From Zantedeschia hybrid cultivar (taxonomy: Eukaryota; Streptophyta; Magnoliopsida; Alismatales; Araceae), in NCBI GenBank assembly GCA_030544215.1, contig JARZZO010000004.1:40971980-41035979 (forward strand): a stretch of 64,000 nt of DNA. Direction: 5' to 3'. A program made the translations under genes and the position numbers. Shown one piece after another: positions 1-11,442 of this stretch. Each line of letters starts with the position of its first letter. Positions within the stretch are counted from its first letter, which is position 1. The notes under the pieces were generated by a model. The model did no database searches and had not been told where the DNA came from. It saw only the letters and a list, made by a program, of their open reading frames with translations.

Positions 1-1253
1 TTACACCGGTGCATTATGCATGATGGAGTGCGTTTACTGCCGTTGGAAAATCGAACCGGTGTCCTTGTGGCTTGGAGGCTGACAGGTCCTGTCTGATGCA
101 TAGCTTATTGGACCACGAGTTTGTAGGTATTTTATTTGGCCCATTTGGTACCTCTTTAGTCACTTTTTCATTTTTCTAGGATTTTCAGTGCCAATTTTTC
201 AATATTTATAATTAGGAGTATTTTAGTCCATGTTTGAGTCTAGTAGTGTGTGGTAGCTGAGTTGGAGTCAGATTACTCCCTAAACACTATATATGTTTGT
301 GCTTTCTCTTTTTAACTTACGAATGAATACTGCTGTGAATTTTGAGTTATTTTCTAGTGTGCTTCTTTGCGATGTAGAGGACGATCCTGTGGGGGGGTTG
401 GATTTGCCCTGCGATGGGGTCAGGGGTGACGTCCAAATATCTATTTCCTCCTCCACTGTCTTGCATCAATTTGTCTTCCCGAATGTAAAGGGTTACTGGT
501 CTATTTTGTGTTAGTTATTCTAAACAAATTTTGTAAGACCTTATTTATATCCATGAAATGGCTAAGAAAACCAGCCAGATCTCAAAAGGTAGGGCCTATC
601 CCTACTTGGAAGAAGAAAAATAGTGGAAAAGGGGAACAGAAAATAAAAAGAGGAGAGTTGGGGTGGGGAGAGGAAAATTGTAAAGGAAAAGAGATGAGGA
701 GGAAAGGAGAGGAGGGGAGGAAACTGAAAAGTAGGACAGGAGAAGGGAATAGACACAGCACAAGAGAGAGGAAGAAAAATAGACATTTCCTATGTTTCCT
801 GCAGCATATGGAGAAGAGGAAAAGTAATGAGGCAAGAATAGTAGTAAGAGATGAAGAAGAAGGCATGTGAAGCAGTATTCTTTCCGGTGCCTCAGGTAAG
901 TAGCTATGGTAATCGGCTGCAGTGGCAGATAGGATCTCTCCTTTCTCTTTCCCATTTTATTTTCAGACTGTTCCAGGCTTTGATAAATTGGAACATAACT
1001 TCCTCAGAATTCAGGCCCCACCTTTCTGACTAACTTAGCAATCGAGGAAACAATCTAGCCCTGCAAAGACAGTGTAATACAGTTTGGCACAATTTAGACA
1101 ACTAAAAATTTAATGGACAATGTTTTAGCTGTCAAAATAAGATTAGAAGAGTTTGATCCCTATGGAAACAAATGACTCGTAATGCAAGTTATTCAACGTT
1201 GCAGTGCATATGCCAATTTTCCCCCATTATTGGAAAAGGAAGGGGGGGGGGGG
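1..1253. other. no recognised gene; purine-rich tract
   Basis: I see no gene here. Between about 600 and 870 the plus strand is strongly purine-rich (runs of GGAGAGGAGGGGAGG type). This creates long but compositionally trivial open frames on both strands. A G homopolymer of about 12 bases ends the segment and abuts the hAT-like terminus at 1254. If the SECRET AGENT gene downstream is intact, this segment could be part of a long intron of it, but nothing in the sequence proves that. Confidence 0.5.
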
Positions 1254-1748
1254 TAGGGGTGTCAACGGATCTATGAAATCGGAAACCCGATCCCGATCCG
1301 ACCCGTTTAACTACATCCGGATTCTGGTTTGATCCGGGAAGAAATTTGTGGGTCAATTTCAGATTTCGTTACGGATCTGATTCCGGAGCTTCTAAAACCC
1401 GAAATACAAAATTGGGGTTACAGGCCTAGGTTCCCACCGACCTTCCTTGCCGCTGCAGCAGGGGCATAGCCTGCTTAGTCCATGCGACAACAACGACAAC
1501 AATGGCAAGGAACCACCGGTGGTGGTGGGTGCGACGACGACGTAGTCTGCCCAATGATGGTCGTGGTGATGATTCACCAGCGAGCGCGGAGGGTTGGAGG
1601 GCCCCGTGGAACGGGGGTCAAGAGCACCGAGAGGCAAGAGCAAGGTGCAGCCTTGTAAATCTGAAAGCCTCATGTCTGATATTGTCCATATTTGGCCGAT
1701 CGACGGCGACGGCCATATAGAAGATGCCGCTGTTAGGGGTGCTGGGTG

Positions 1749-2287
1749 CAAGGAATTCCGGGTCGGATCGGGTCCCCGAATTGGGACCCGACGATCCCGA
1801 TCCGACCCGATTTGGATCGGCCGGGGCCGATCCAGATGAAGTTTGGCCCGTCCGACTCGGCCGGATCAAAATAATAATGAAAAAATCAGAAAAAATAAAA
1901 AAAACATTATACGTATTATTCAATGAATGTATAATAACAATGAATGCAATTCATGTACATCCCTAAAAAATAAACATTAAAGACAACTAACTCACTAATA
2001 ATTATTGTTGTGCACTAATTAAAAAAGACATTATGAAGTATTTCACATTAAATTAATGAAAAATACCTTGGAAAGATCACATTTGTGATCTTTCATCATC
2101 TGGCTCATAAGTTTGAACTGGCGGCATGGAATGTAGAATCGGCCGATCGGGATCGGCATGTCCCGATTCAGCCGATTTCGTCCGATCCCAGCGGATCCAG
2201 GCCGATTCCGGCCGATCCAATCCCGATTTGGATCGGGATCGGCGGGTCCCGATTCGGGGACCTGATCCGATCCAGAATTCCTTGGCT
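1749..2287. repeat. nested inverted-repeat pair (about 65-bp arms)
   Basis: The left arm, about 1749-1812, begins CAAGGAATTCCGGGTCGG. It is mirrored at about 2224-2287, which ends CCAGAATTCCTTGG. The arms share EcoRI-like GAATTC cores and GATCGGGTCCCCGAAT-type blocks with a few mismatches. The 400-bp interior is AT-rich and has no coding potential. This looks like a small non-autonomous hAT-type insertion inside the larger composite. No target duplication was identified. Confidence 0.55.
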
Positions 2288-2341
2288 AGCAGGCCATACT
2301 CTGTCGGCATATGTATTGGATATCCATAGCCAAACAAGGAG

Positions 2342-3422
2342 CTAGCGAGGTCTTCGAATCTCCTTCGAATACCTCGAGGTGTGTAAGCTTGCTGGCTTGA
2401 ACTCTCCCCTGATTGTGCTGGAGGGACATACATGCATACTGTATAGGCAGAGGTCCAGAGTACCCCTCAATAGTGCTGCTGATGTTTGAATACGGTAGTG
2501 TAGGGGGGTGAAAAATGGGTGGATAAGAAGATGCATGTTTTCATGGGGGCCAATCATATCCTGCCTGTCTCTGTTGGCCTTCAAATCCCCCTTGTTGTCC
2601 TTGTCTTTGGCTTTGAGTTCCTTCAGAATGACTCGGAGGTGCGGAGTAATCTTCGTATCCTGTGTAACTGCTCCCAAGTGCAAAACCTCATGAGTCCAGC
2701 AGCAGCAGCAGTGCCATCACCATCACCATCTCCATCATCATCCTCAGTGGAGTCATCACTCCCCACTTGGCTTGTTTTCCTCAACTGCCTTCTTCTACGC
2801 TTGTAGGTTTGTTTCTCTGCCTCGTACATGCTAGCCAAGTGAGCTGGTAAAGCTGGGATGTCCTCAAGTGTCTTTCCAGTCTGTTGAACTCTTCCTTGTT
2901 CTTCTTCCGATGGGTCCACTCGTTGTTTATATTTTCTTTTTGATTGTTTTTTCTTTTTGCTACTAGATGACTGCAGTGAAGGTCTCGCTGGCTCTTTCTC
3001 TTTTCTTCTTTGTGGATCCACCTGAGTAGCTGATCTCCTGAATGCTGATTGAGAGGCATAAGTTCTAGCAGTGTATGCTAGTGTGGCTGACTTTCGACGC
3101 CTCTGAAAAACAAGTGCACCTCCTTCTTGTATTGCCTGAAATTCACGATCTCGAGCAACTACTGCATCTAATTCACTTCTTGCCCAACTCCGATCCTGAG
3201 GATCAAACTCAGGCTGTGCATCTCTGACTGTTCTGCTCTCCACTCAAGAATGCAATGGGTGTTCTTCATTTAACAGTTCATCAATATCAATGTGGTGATG
3301 TACAGGCTCATCAACTGGTCTGCCAGCAAACTCTATGAATCTCTGTCTTTTCTAAATATGCTTGATTTTTAGGCGCATGTTGTAGTGACAGTACACCAAC
3401 TTCTTCAGTCTAGAAACACCCA
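2342..3422 (-). pseudogene. hAT (DUF659-type) transposase C-terminal remnant
   Basis: On the minus strand the frame just upstream of 3243 reads SRLKKLVYCHYNMRLKIKH and then FAGRPVDEPVHHH. The HYNMRL block followed by a variable acidic/basic tail is typical of the C-terminal dimerisation end of plant DUF659/hAT transposases. The open part (2623-3243, 206 codons) has a Lys/Arg/Ser-rich stretch and the acidic run DDSTEDDDGDGDGDG (CATCACCATC repeats on the plus strand at about 2705-2740). An in-frame TAG and TGA interrupt the region around 3240-3360. The BED finger and catalytic core are absent. It is non-functional; family assignment rests on the HYNMRL motif and tail style. Confidence 0.6.
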
Positions 3423-4198
3423 ATATGTTACGAACGTTCGTGTGAATGAGACTGAATGTACTCTAGTTTTTTTCACACTGACTGGAAGAAGTGATTTAAC
3501 TGAGTACTCTCACTGCAACATACGTCAAAGGGTTTGTGGCAGCTTGTCTGTAATTAATCTGGATCCACCATTCAACTGTTGCAAAAAAAAGAAGAAAAGA
3601 AGACGACGATATTAATAATGAATGGTAGTAGTTCATTAAATTGAGTGTTTGACTATTTATTATGTAATTCACCTGGAGTTGTCCTCATTGCAGTCCTTAC
3701 GTCATCATCTTCATTTATTATGTACAATTAGGTTCTAATAAGTTCAATTGAGTGTTTGACACATTCAATTGAATCCTAATTACACTAGTCATACAAAAGT
3801 CTTGATTTTTAACCTCTAATTAGGATTAATTTTGGAGATTTTGTGTAATCAACATGCTAAATTTTTTTAAGCTAAATATTAATAGATCTATACAACCATA
3901 CATCATTTCTATTTTTTTGAGAATTTTAAAAAAAATTAGATTGAAATGTACCTTAACTTGGGTTTGGATGCGGAGACAAAATCCGACGTCGACGACGGCG
4001 ATGAGGGCGACAACAGCGGCGGTGGTGGCTCCCAGACAGTCGGCCGGCGATGAGGGGTGAAAACCCCCTTATTTCGGTCGAGATCTCAAAGAAAAAGAGA
4101 GAGAAGGAGAGATAGAAAGAGTGAGAGAAGAAGGCGGCGGCGGGCTGGCCGGTGGCGGTGAGTGGCGGTGGCCAACGGTGGGGGCGGGTCCTCTCAGG

Positions 4199-4270
4199 AA
4201 CCGGCCTGAATTGCCGGTATCGGGTTCGGATCGGCTAAATCGGCCGGTCTGGACCCGATTCAGGCCGGTT
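4199..4270. repeat. 13-bp perfect inverted repeat in GC-rich block
   Basis: GAACCGGCCTGAA at 4199-4211 is exactly inverted as TTCAGGCCGGTTC at 4258-4270. The interior is made of CGGATCGGC-like motifs, matching the subterminal repeats of the surrounding hAT composite. It is followed at about 4319-4390 by long poly-C and poly-A tracts. Confidence 0.6.
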
Positions 4271-4335
4271 CAGCCTTTAAAATAAAAATAAAAATGGGGG
4301 AGGAACAGTGAATCTCCTCACCCCCCCCCCACACC

Positions 4336-4367
<32 letters not shown>

Positions 4368-5131
4368 AAAAATAAAAAATAAAAAAAAATCGAATAGGAA
4401 TCGGCCGATTCCGTAATCCATGGCTGGGTGATGCCATCGTTCGAGGAAAAACCTCAGCCCTGAACATGTCTGCCTTATGACTCTCCATGGAGACAGAGGA
4501 GCCCCCTGCAGGTGCTACCCCACCCCCATCCACCTTGGGCAGATCCAAGTAGGCATCAGCCTCATGGGCACTGCCATGGCTGCCGCCTCTACGGACTATG
4601 CCGCATCCCCTCCAAGGCTCCTCCTCACCTGCGTGGGTGCCCAACTCGCCCCTCCCCTCCCACCCTCCTCAGTCCTCCCCTCTACCATGTCATGTTCACC
4701 CTCGTCTTCCACCTCTTTAACGTCCACTCCATCCTTCTGGGTCACCAAGGCCTACTCTCCTCACCCTACCCCTGCCACCCTCATCCTCATCAACATGAAT
4801 AACAACACCCCCGTGCTGGCCAGGGAGATCGATCGCCGCTGCCGCCTGTAAGAGGGATTCCTGGCAGGTGGATCCCCTTGTCTCTGGCGGCAACACCAGT
4901 GTGCAGGGTGCTTGGCTGGCGATCTTCGCGGCAGGAACAATGGTGTGGCAGCATGGCTGCTCTTCCTGCTCGAGGTCACAGGAAACCGAGAGAGATAGAC
5001 ATTGCTGTCGGTTGCTGATCCAAATCTGATCCTATACGGCTTAAATTCGAATCCTGGTCGCCTCTAAAGGGTTCGGGTGGTAATTCGGATTCTCCGTGAT
5101 CCGATCCGAATCCGACCCGTTTACACCCCTA

Positions 5132-8100
5132 GGGGGGCTCATTGCAAACTGTAACTATATTCTTGAGATTTAATGATTTTCAAAGCTATTTCCCTTTCTT
5201 TTGGGTGGCGGAAGCATGGAGGGTCCTCAAAACAAATTACATGCTGGTTCCCCAGACTTCAGCTAGCTTAGGCCTTCAGAGAGGGCAGTTCCTGGATTTC
5301 CTTATCGTAAGCAAAGGGTGTTACTGACTTTATTTGTGGGTGGATGGAACCTCTTAGCTTGTGTACATGTTATAATTTATAAAGAAAGTTTAACTATGTC
5401 GTTGCCATTACACTACCTCTTTCTGGACTAGTTCCCTGCACCTATATCCCATAAACCAAGTCTAGTGGGGCCTTTTGACTTGAAGATGCAGATAAACTGG
5501 AGTTATTCATATCTTTCCTGAAACTTGTGTTTAAATTGACATCTTTCCTATTTCCTCAACACAGAGATTATAGTTTACAGGCTTACAGCACAAAATCCAA
5601 AGTTTTGAGTTTAGACTGTTTATCAAAAACAGTGGTGGTTGAACAAAAGAGAAATTACAATTTTGAGTTTAGGGTGTACATCGATGAAAATCTAGCGGGC
5701 CATTTTGTAGACATATTTCAAACCAAGTAAAGCTTAAAAGATGATGTTAAAGTTGGCTGGGCACTTGCCCATTTTGCCCTTATCTTGGTTGTCTGTCAAA
5801 GTCCTTCCCTCAGGTAGTATACACAGTTCTTGCTGGATTATCTTGCAATTATCGGCCAATTAGGGAACAGGGGATGCTAGGATGAATTGGCATTATGCAT
5901 ACAAAAGAAGTAGAAAGGGAAAAAAACACTATGGATAAGTTTCAGATTGGGATTGGCTCACAGAGAAATCAAGACATTACTTTTGGCCGAGTAAACCTGA
6001 CCCAAGAAGAAAGCAATTTCAATTCCCTACATGCGAAAGAAGGGAATGTATGAGTTTCTTTCAACTCAATAAAAGCATGAAGATTCAAACAAAAAATAAA
6101 CTTCACCTCATACCATATCCTGCAGAAAGACTCAGACAGGATCAGGACCCCCATTAGTTGAACACTGGTCTGAATAGTTTGTAGTAAAAGCAAGCTTAAG
6201 AATATCTTATTGTCCACCTTTACACAGGTGTCCACTACCTGTAATAAGGCTGCAAGCTCAACAGCAAGAAGTATAAAGACACAAACCTTCTGAAAAAAAT
6301 ACTGCCAAATGCTTTGCGAATGGAATAATTTTCTCACCAGCATGCTCCATACACAGGTATCAAATTCGAAACCTGAACCTGAAAATCAATAAAAGGAATG
6401 AATTTCAACAAGCATGATCTAATTATAGACATCATTAATATGGCACATTGGGATTCAGCTATACAATGCCCGCAGAAGAATAACAGTGCAAAACAAAAGA
6501 CTAAAATAAAGTTAACAGCAAAAGAATACAACCAAATGTGTGTTATCATGCCATTATGAAGAACAAGGGAAAGAAGGAAGTGGCTGGTGAGAGGTCCCAC
6601 CATCCACCGCTTCCCAGGGGAAGGCCAGGGGGAGGCCGGATCCCCCGTCTGGCTTCTCCATGCCTCCGTTGCACTTCTGTAAGGAGCCAATAAATACCCT
6701 CACATTTTAGAAGCATCGGAAGACAAAGCAACCTGAGGTACAGAGGTTCAATCAAGGAGTGACTTCAAGCATTCTTCAAGAACAAGATCCCCAAGGAGTA
6801 AGCAAAGCATTTGATGAGTCCCCACATCAGTCAGTCAAAAGCTCGATCAAATTTAACCAATCATGATCTGATTTGTCTTTGGCCAGGATTGACCTTCTTC
6901 TGAGCACTCCAAAAAGTTCAAAAATATCTTTATCAAATTGAGCATGCGAAGGATGAATTTGAAGCGGACATAACTTGAAAGCTTGCTTCCATTGTAGGCT
7001 TGCATTATATTGTAGTTTGTACATATGGTTGGTATTGCACAACATAGCAGTCATAGTCGTCTCTATTAGCATAAATGTGCGCCAACCAGCAACAGCAGAG
7101 TAGCTGTTGGGTAGCAGATCGCTGTCTTGGCTGATCTGCCCAATCCGATCTGTCCAAGCATGGTTGGAAAGTTCCACAGGATTGGCATGCCAATTGAAAA
7201 TAGATCCAGATTGGCTGATCTAGGTGGATGCTGACAGATATTTAAAGCCTTGATCCCTTGTAACTGAATATTCAAAAGGATAATTTGTAACTTAAGAAAG
7301 ATACTTGGTTCATCATGACAGTGACCAGTGTCCATGTTTCAGTGAATGTCATGATGCCACTTGGTTGATTCTTTATGATTCACGGTTCATCTTGCAAAGA
7401 TTAGTTCAATCTTTATTGAAGAATGCAGATATTTGTGGAACTTTAAGTGGTTCCCATTAAGGACACCCATAAGGATCCATCAACAAATGAGGATCCCTGA
7501 CAACTAAAAGAAAATGAAAATTCTCTTCTTTACAACTGTCTGAAGATGGATATATGGGGGAGATACGGTATCGATATTGGAAATGAGTTGGTTATGGGTC
7601 GATGCATATATATTGGACCTGGTGCTAGCATGTATCGGGTTCAAGTGGATTCAGATTCTGAAAGAAAGCTCATTGTGATCAGCAATAAGTGAGAAGAAAG
7701 GGAATGAAAGGATGATTGATTAGGGTTGTTGCCTCTCTCTCTCTCTCTCGTGAAAAATAGTAGGAGCAGGTGAACAAGGGAAAGGGAAGGGGAAATAATG
7801 GTGGTGACTTGGAGCTCAGCAGAGGGGAGCAACTGTCAATGACAGTGGCTTGGTTTGCAGTGAGATGAGGCCAGAGTGAAGAAGAATGAGGTGGTGGAAG
7901 ATTGCAGTTGTGGCTGGAAGTACAGGAGGTGGAGGAAACAGCAGCGACTAAGGTGAGAATGGCAGGTGCAGCAGCAAACATGGGCAAAGCAGCACGGATG
8001 GGGGAAGATGACACTAAGAGCATTGTTCTTAGTCAATGGCGACATGGAAATGCTTTCTTGGGCTCTTCTCCCTCTCTTTTCTTTATTTTGTTCTTGTCAT

Positions 8101-8877
8101 TGTTTTCCTCTCTCTACTGTGGACTAATCCCAGCATTCGCAGTAAATGGGTTCTGATGGGATCTTGTGGCAGAAAAAGATACAGCGTGGTCAGATTTATG
8201 TGGCCATATGATGCTGTTGATGGTGGGAGCTTGGACGCATGGTGGCAGCTGTTGCTGAGTAGTTCCTAAAAATGAGCATGCAGACTTATTTTGGCTCTTA
8301 GAGGTGGAAGGAGAGAGTTGCAGGAGAAAGCACATCAGTGGATCAGACATGGTTAGTGGTGACAGAGAGGCCTATGCTTAACTACAGATATAGGAGGAAG
8401 ATGGTCAAGATGACTGGAGGGCGATGGGGGAATGACTGGCAGTACTTGTTGGCTTGTAGATGTGATTACAAGGGAATGTGCCATGAAAGAGTGCTGATAT
8501 AGGAAGAAAAGAAAGAAAGAACCTGGGAGCAGTGACTTTTTTTAATGCGCCATGAAAGAGTGCTGATATAGGAAGGAAAGAAGGATAGAACCTGGGAGCA
8601 GTGACTAAAGTGCCGCTCTGCTCGGCATTGTGGTTTGCAGGTTTGAGCCATGGCCTTATAAGAAGAAACACCATTTCCTTAAAGGGACCACTGAGACCAT
8701 AATTCATAGGAGAATTTTTAACTTGCTATATAATATCAATTAAGTCCCTAAACCGTAATTAAGAGAGTCTAAAATATCTTAAAATCAGTAACTAAATGTT
8801 CTCTATGTTCCTATGTAACCAAACAGTCATTATATTCTAAAAATGACAATGAAATCCAAATACATTCTACTTAGCTC
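5132..8877. other. non-coding stretch, possible SEC intron
   Basis: I recognise no gene. Visible items are a (CT)n tract at about 7734-7750 and a 69-bp tandem duplication at about 8480-8606 (units starting CCATGAAAGAGTGCTG at 8481 and 8550). All open frames are short and show no family motif. Lying directly upstream of the SECRET AGENT exons, it could be intronic. Confidence 0.45.
8480..8606. repeat. 69-bp tandem duplication
   Basis: Two copies start with CCATGAAAGAGTGCTGATAT at 8481 and 8550, and both contain CCTGGGAGCAGTGACT. They differ mainly in a GAAA-rich stretch. There is no coding content. Confidence 0.75.
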
Positions 8878-10890
8878 AGCTCAACTCAACCAAGCCTTAA
8901 TCACAAATTAATTGGGGTCGGCTATATGGATTCTTTATCTCCACTGTAAACGGCTTTGAGCTACCTCTTTTGAAAGATTTAAAGTCTCCAAATCATATTG
9001 TACTATCCTCCTCCAAGTTAATCTAGGTCTACTCCTTCCTTTCTTCCATTCTTCTATCCTAATATGCTCCACTTTTCTAAGTAGAGCCTTCCTAGGTCTA
9101 CGTTTAACATGTCCAAATCATCTCAATCTCCCTTCTCTCAATTTGTCCTCAATTGATACCACTTCTACCTTTTCTCTAATATGCTCGTTACGAATTTTAT
9201 CTAGCCTAGTATGCCAGTACACGCCACCTTAACATTCTTATCTGGGCAATACTCAGCTTGAAGATATGTTGCCCGTTCATCGTCCAACACTCATTACCAT
9301 ACAACAATACAGGTTTTATTGTCATATGTAGAATTTTTCTTTCAACTTCGTTGGGATCTTACAGTCATACAAGACTTCTGTGGCATCACCTATCCTGCTT
9401 TAATCTTATGGCCAACATCCTCTTCGCATCCTCCATCTTCTTAGATGATCGAACCAAGATATTTGAAATGAGTGCTTTGGGATGTTGTCATCCCATCTAA
9501 GTTAATTCTCCTATTTTTGCCTCTCCGACCTTCACTAAAGTTATAATATATGTATTCTGTCTTAGTTCTACTTAACTTGAAACCTTTAGACTCTAAGACG
9601 TTCTTCCGGAGCTCTAGCTTTCTATTAACTCTCTCTCGCGTCTTATCTATCAACACAATATCTTTACACATCACGGATCGTTGATGCAATCCAATTGAAA
9701 TAGAGAAATCTCTTGTTTTCCCTCCAAACGTGTGGATACTAGTAGTTGGTTCTTCATACATGTCTTTTAACACTTGTATGTACTTAGTAGATTCCCTCTT
9801 GTGCTCCTACACCTACCAAAAGACATCTCTTGGAATTCTATTATAGGCCTCTCCAAATCGATGAACACCATATGCAAATCTTTCTTCATATCTCTATATT
9901 TCTCCATCAAGTTCCTAATGAGGAAGATAACTTTTATGGTTGATCAACCTGACATAAAGTCGAATTGGTTAGTCGAGATAGTTGTATCACAACGTAAATG
10001 ATGTTCCACAATTCTCTCCCACAACTTCATAATATGATTCATGAGTTTAATTCATCTATAGTTTGAGTAATTCTGGATGTCTCCTTTGTTTTTAAAAATA
10101 AGTACAAGAGTGCCATTCTTCTATTCATCTGATATTTTTTTAGAGACTAAGATCTTGTTAAATAGTCGGGTTAACCATTTCACTCCTACATCTTCCAAAT
10201 ATTTTCACACTTCTATAGGAATTCCATTAGGGCCACAAGCTTTACTTACTTTCATCATTTTCAATGCTTCCTTGACTTTTGAAAATCTAATTCTCCTAAT
10301 ATAGTTCATATTATGTTCTATTGTACATTTTATGGCCATTATATTTTCACTATGACTATCATTAAAAAGATTGTGAAAGTAGCTTCTCCACCTTTCTCTG
10401 ATGTCCCCATCTTACACCAAAATATTTTCTTCCGTATATTTGATGCACCTAACTTAGTTAAGATCTCGACATCTTTTCTCTCATCCTTGCTAATTTATAA
10501 ATATCTTTTTTCCCTTCTTTTGTTTCAAGTTTCTCGTACATCTTTTCAGAGGTTTGAGCTCTTGTCTGACCAAATATTTTTTTACTTCCCTTTTGCTATC
10601 TTGTATTGTTCATAAGCCTCATTATTATCACACTTTGACAATCTTTTATACCATTCTCTTTTACTCTTCACCACCTCTTGTACCTCCTTATTCTACCACC
10701 TATTCTACCACCACCTCTTCTTTGCAGGTGGGTCATGATCTTTAGACTCTCCAAGTACTTTTTTAGCTACTTCTTTAATCTTTGAGGTCATATCTATCCA
10801 CATAGTATTGGTCTCCATACCCGACTTGCAATCTCCCATCTTAAGAAGTTTATTCTTAAACATCATTTGTTTCATCCCTTTTAATTCCCA
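8878..10890 (-). mobile_element. RTE-clade LINE remnant (5'-truncated, internally deleted)
   Basis: Read on the minus strand this is a plant RTE non-LTR retrotransposon. The 3' part is the widespread tail whose plus-strand text begins CTTAGCTCAGCTCAACTCAA. Upstream are fragments of the reverse transcriptase ORF: KNKGDIQ...YR, LWERIVEHHLR, GRSTIK, KDLHMVFIDLE, then DMYEEPTTSIHT and GLHQRS (9441-9773), followed by SKGFKLSRTKTEY and HFKYLGSII. The block between GLHQRS and DIVLID should carry the catalytic FADD motif. It is missing, so the copy is catalytically dead. A more upstream linker (KVLGESKDHDPPAKKRWW) is visible near 10730-10790. It lies antisense to SECRET AGENT, upstream of the first exon seen here. 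Frameshifts and stops are frequent. Confidence 0.85.
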
Positions 10891-11442
10891 TCACCTTGTT
10901 TTGATATAAATATATTTCCCAATGGCACACAGAGGAACTGCTTCTGCATTTACTTGCAATTTTGGGAAGAAGGGAACCCATTTCAGGATGTTGGAGAGAG
11001 ATATCCTGAGATGGATATGCATGTCGGGAGCATTTTTTGTTTTTTGTTTTTTTACTTTTTTTTTTTGGGTGGGGGGGGGGGGGTGTGGTGTGGTGTTGTT
11101 CCTGATGGAAGGGTTCACTAGGTCGCTTAGCTTGAGTACCAGATTATCATGGTGGGTGAAGACAAGGACTTAACATGGAAACATATTCACATAGGTGTGA
11201 GTGTACATGCAAATGCATTTTGAATTGATTAATAGGCAATTTGTTTACAACAGGGATATGTTGCACAGAAAATCAGATATAAAGAGAATTGGAATGTCTC
11301 CCTAGATTTTCTGATGATATCAAGAGTCGTTCTTTAAATTTTAGTTTTTTGTGCTTCCTCACTAAGCAAATTTGAAATTAGCAGCTTCATTGTTGCACAT
11401 GGAACATACTATTCTTAGTGTTTAACCTGTTTTCGCTTTTAG
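10891..11442. other. intronic stretch before first visible SEC exon
   Basis: Contains T-rich then G-homopolymer runs (about 11040-11083) and no exon I can recognise. It ends in a pyrimidine tract and AG at 11441-11442, the acceptor of the first visible SECRET AGENT exon. Confidence 0.5.

Larger units (their letters stand above)
1254..5131. mobile_element. composite hAT-like element with TAGGGGTGT termini
   Basis: The left end reads TAGGGGTGTCAACGG. The right end (5117-5131) is the inverse, CCGTTTACACCCCTA, so the two form an imperfect terminal inverted repeat. Just inside each end are many copies of CCGATCC, GACCCG and related motifs, the subterminal repeat style of plant hAT elements. A decayed hAT transposase tail lies inside (2623-3420, minus). 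The target-site duplication cannot be read because both flanks are G-rich (eight G on the left, GGGGGGCT on the right). Inside are at least two further inverted pairs (1749-2287 and 4199-4270), so this is probably a nest of related non-autonomous copies rather than one clean element. Confidence 0.6.

Noticed and set aside
508..955. Overlapping open frames of 74-120 codons on both strands
   Set aside because: Purine-rich low-complexity DNA gives Lys/Glu-rich or Ser/Phe-rich frames on both strands. No family motif.
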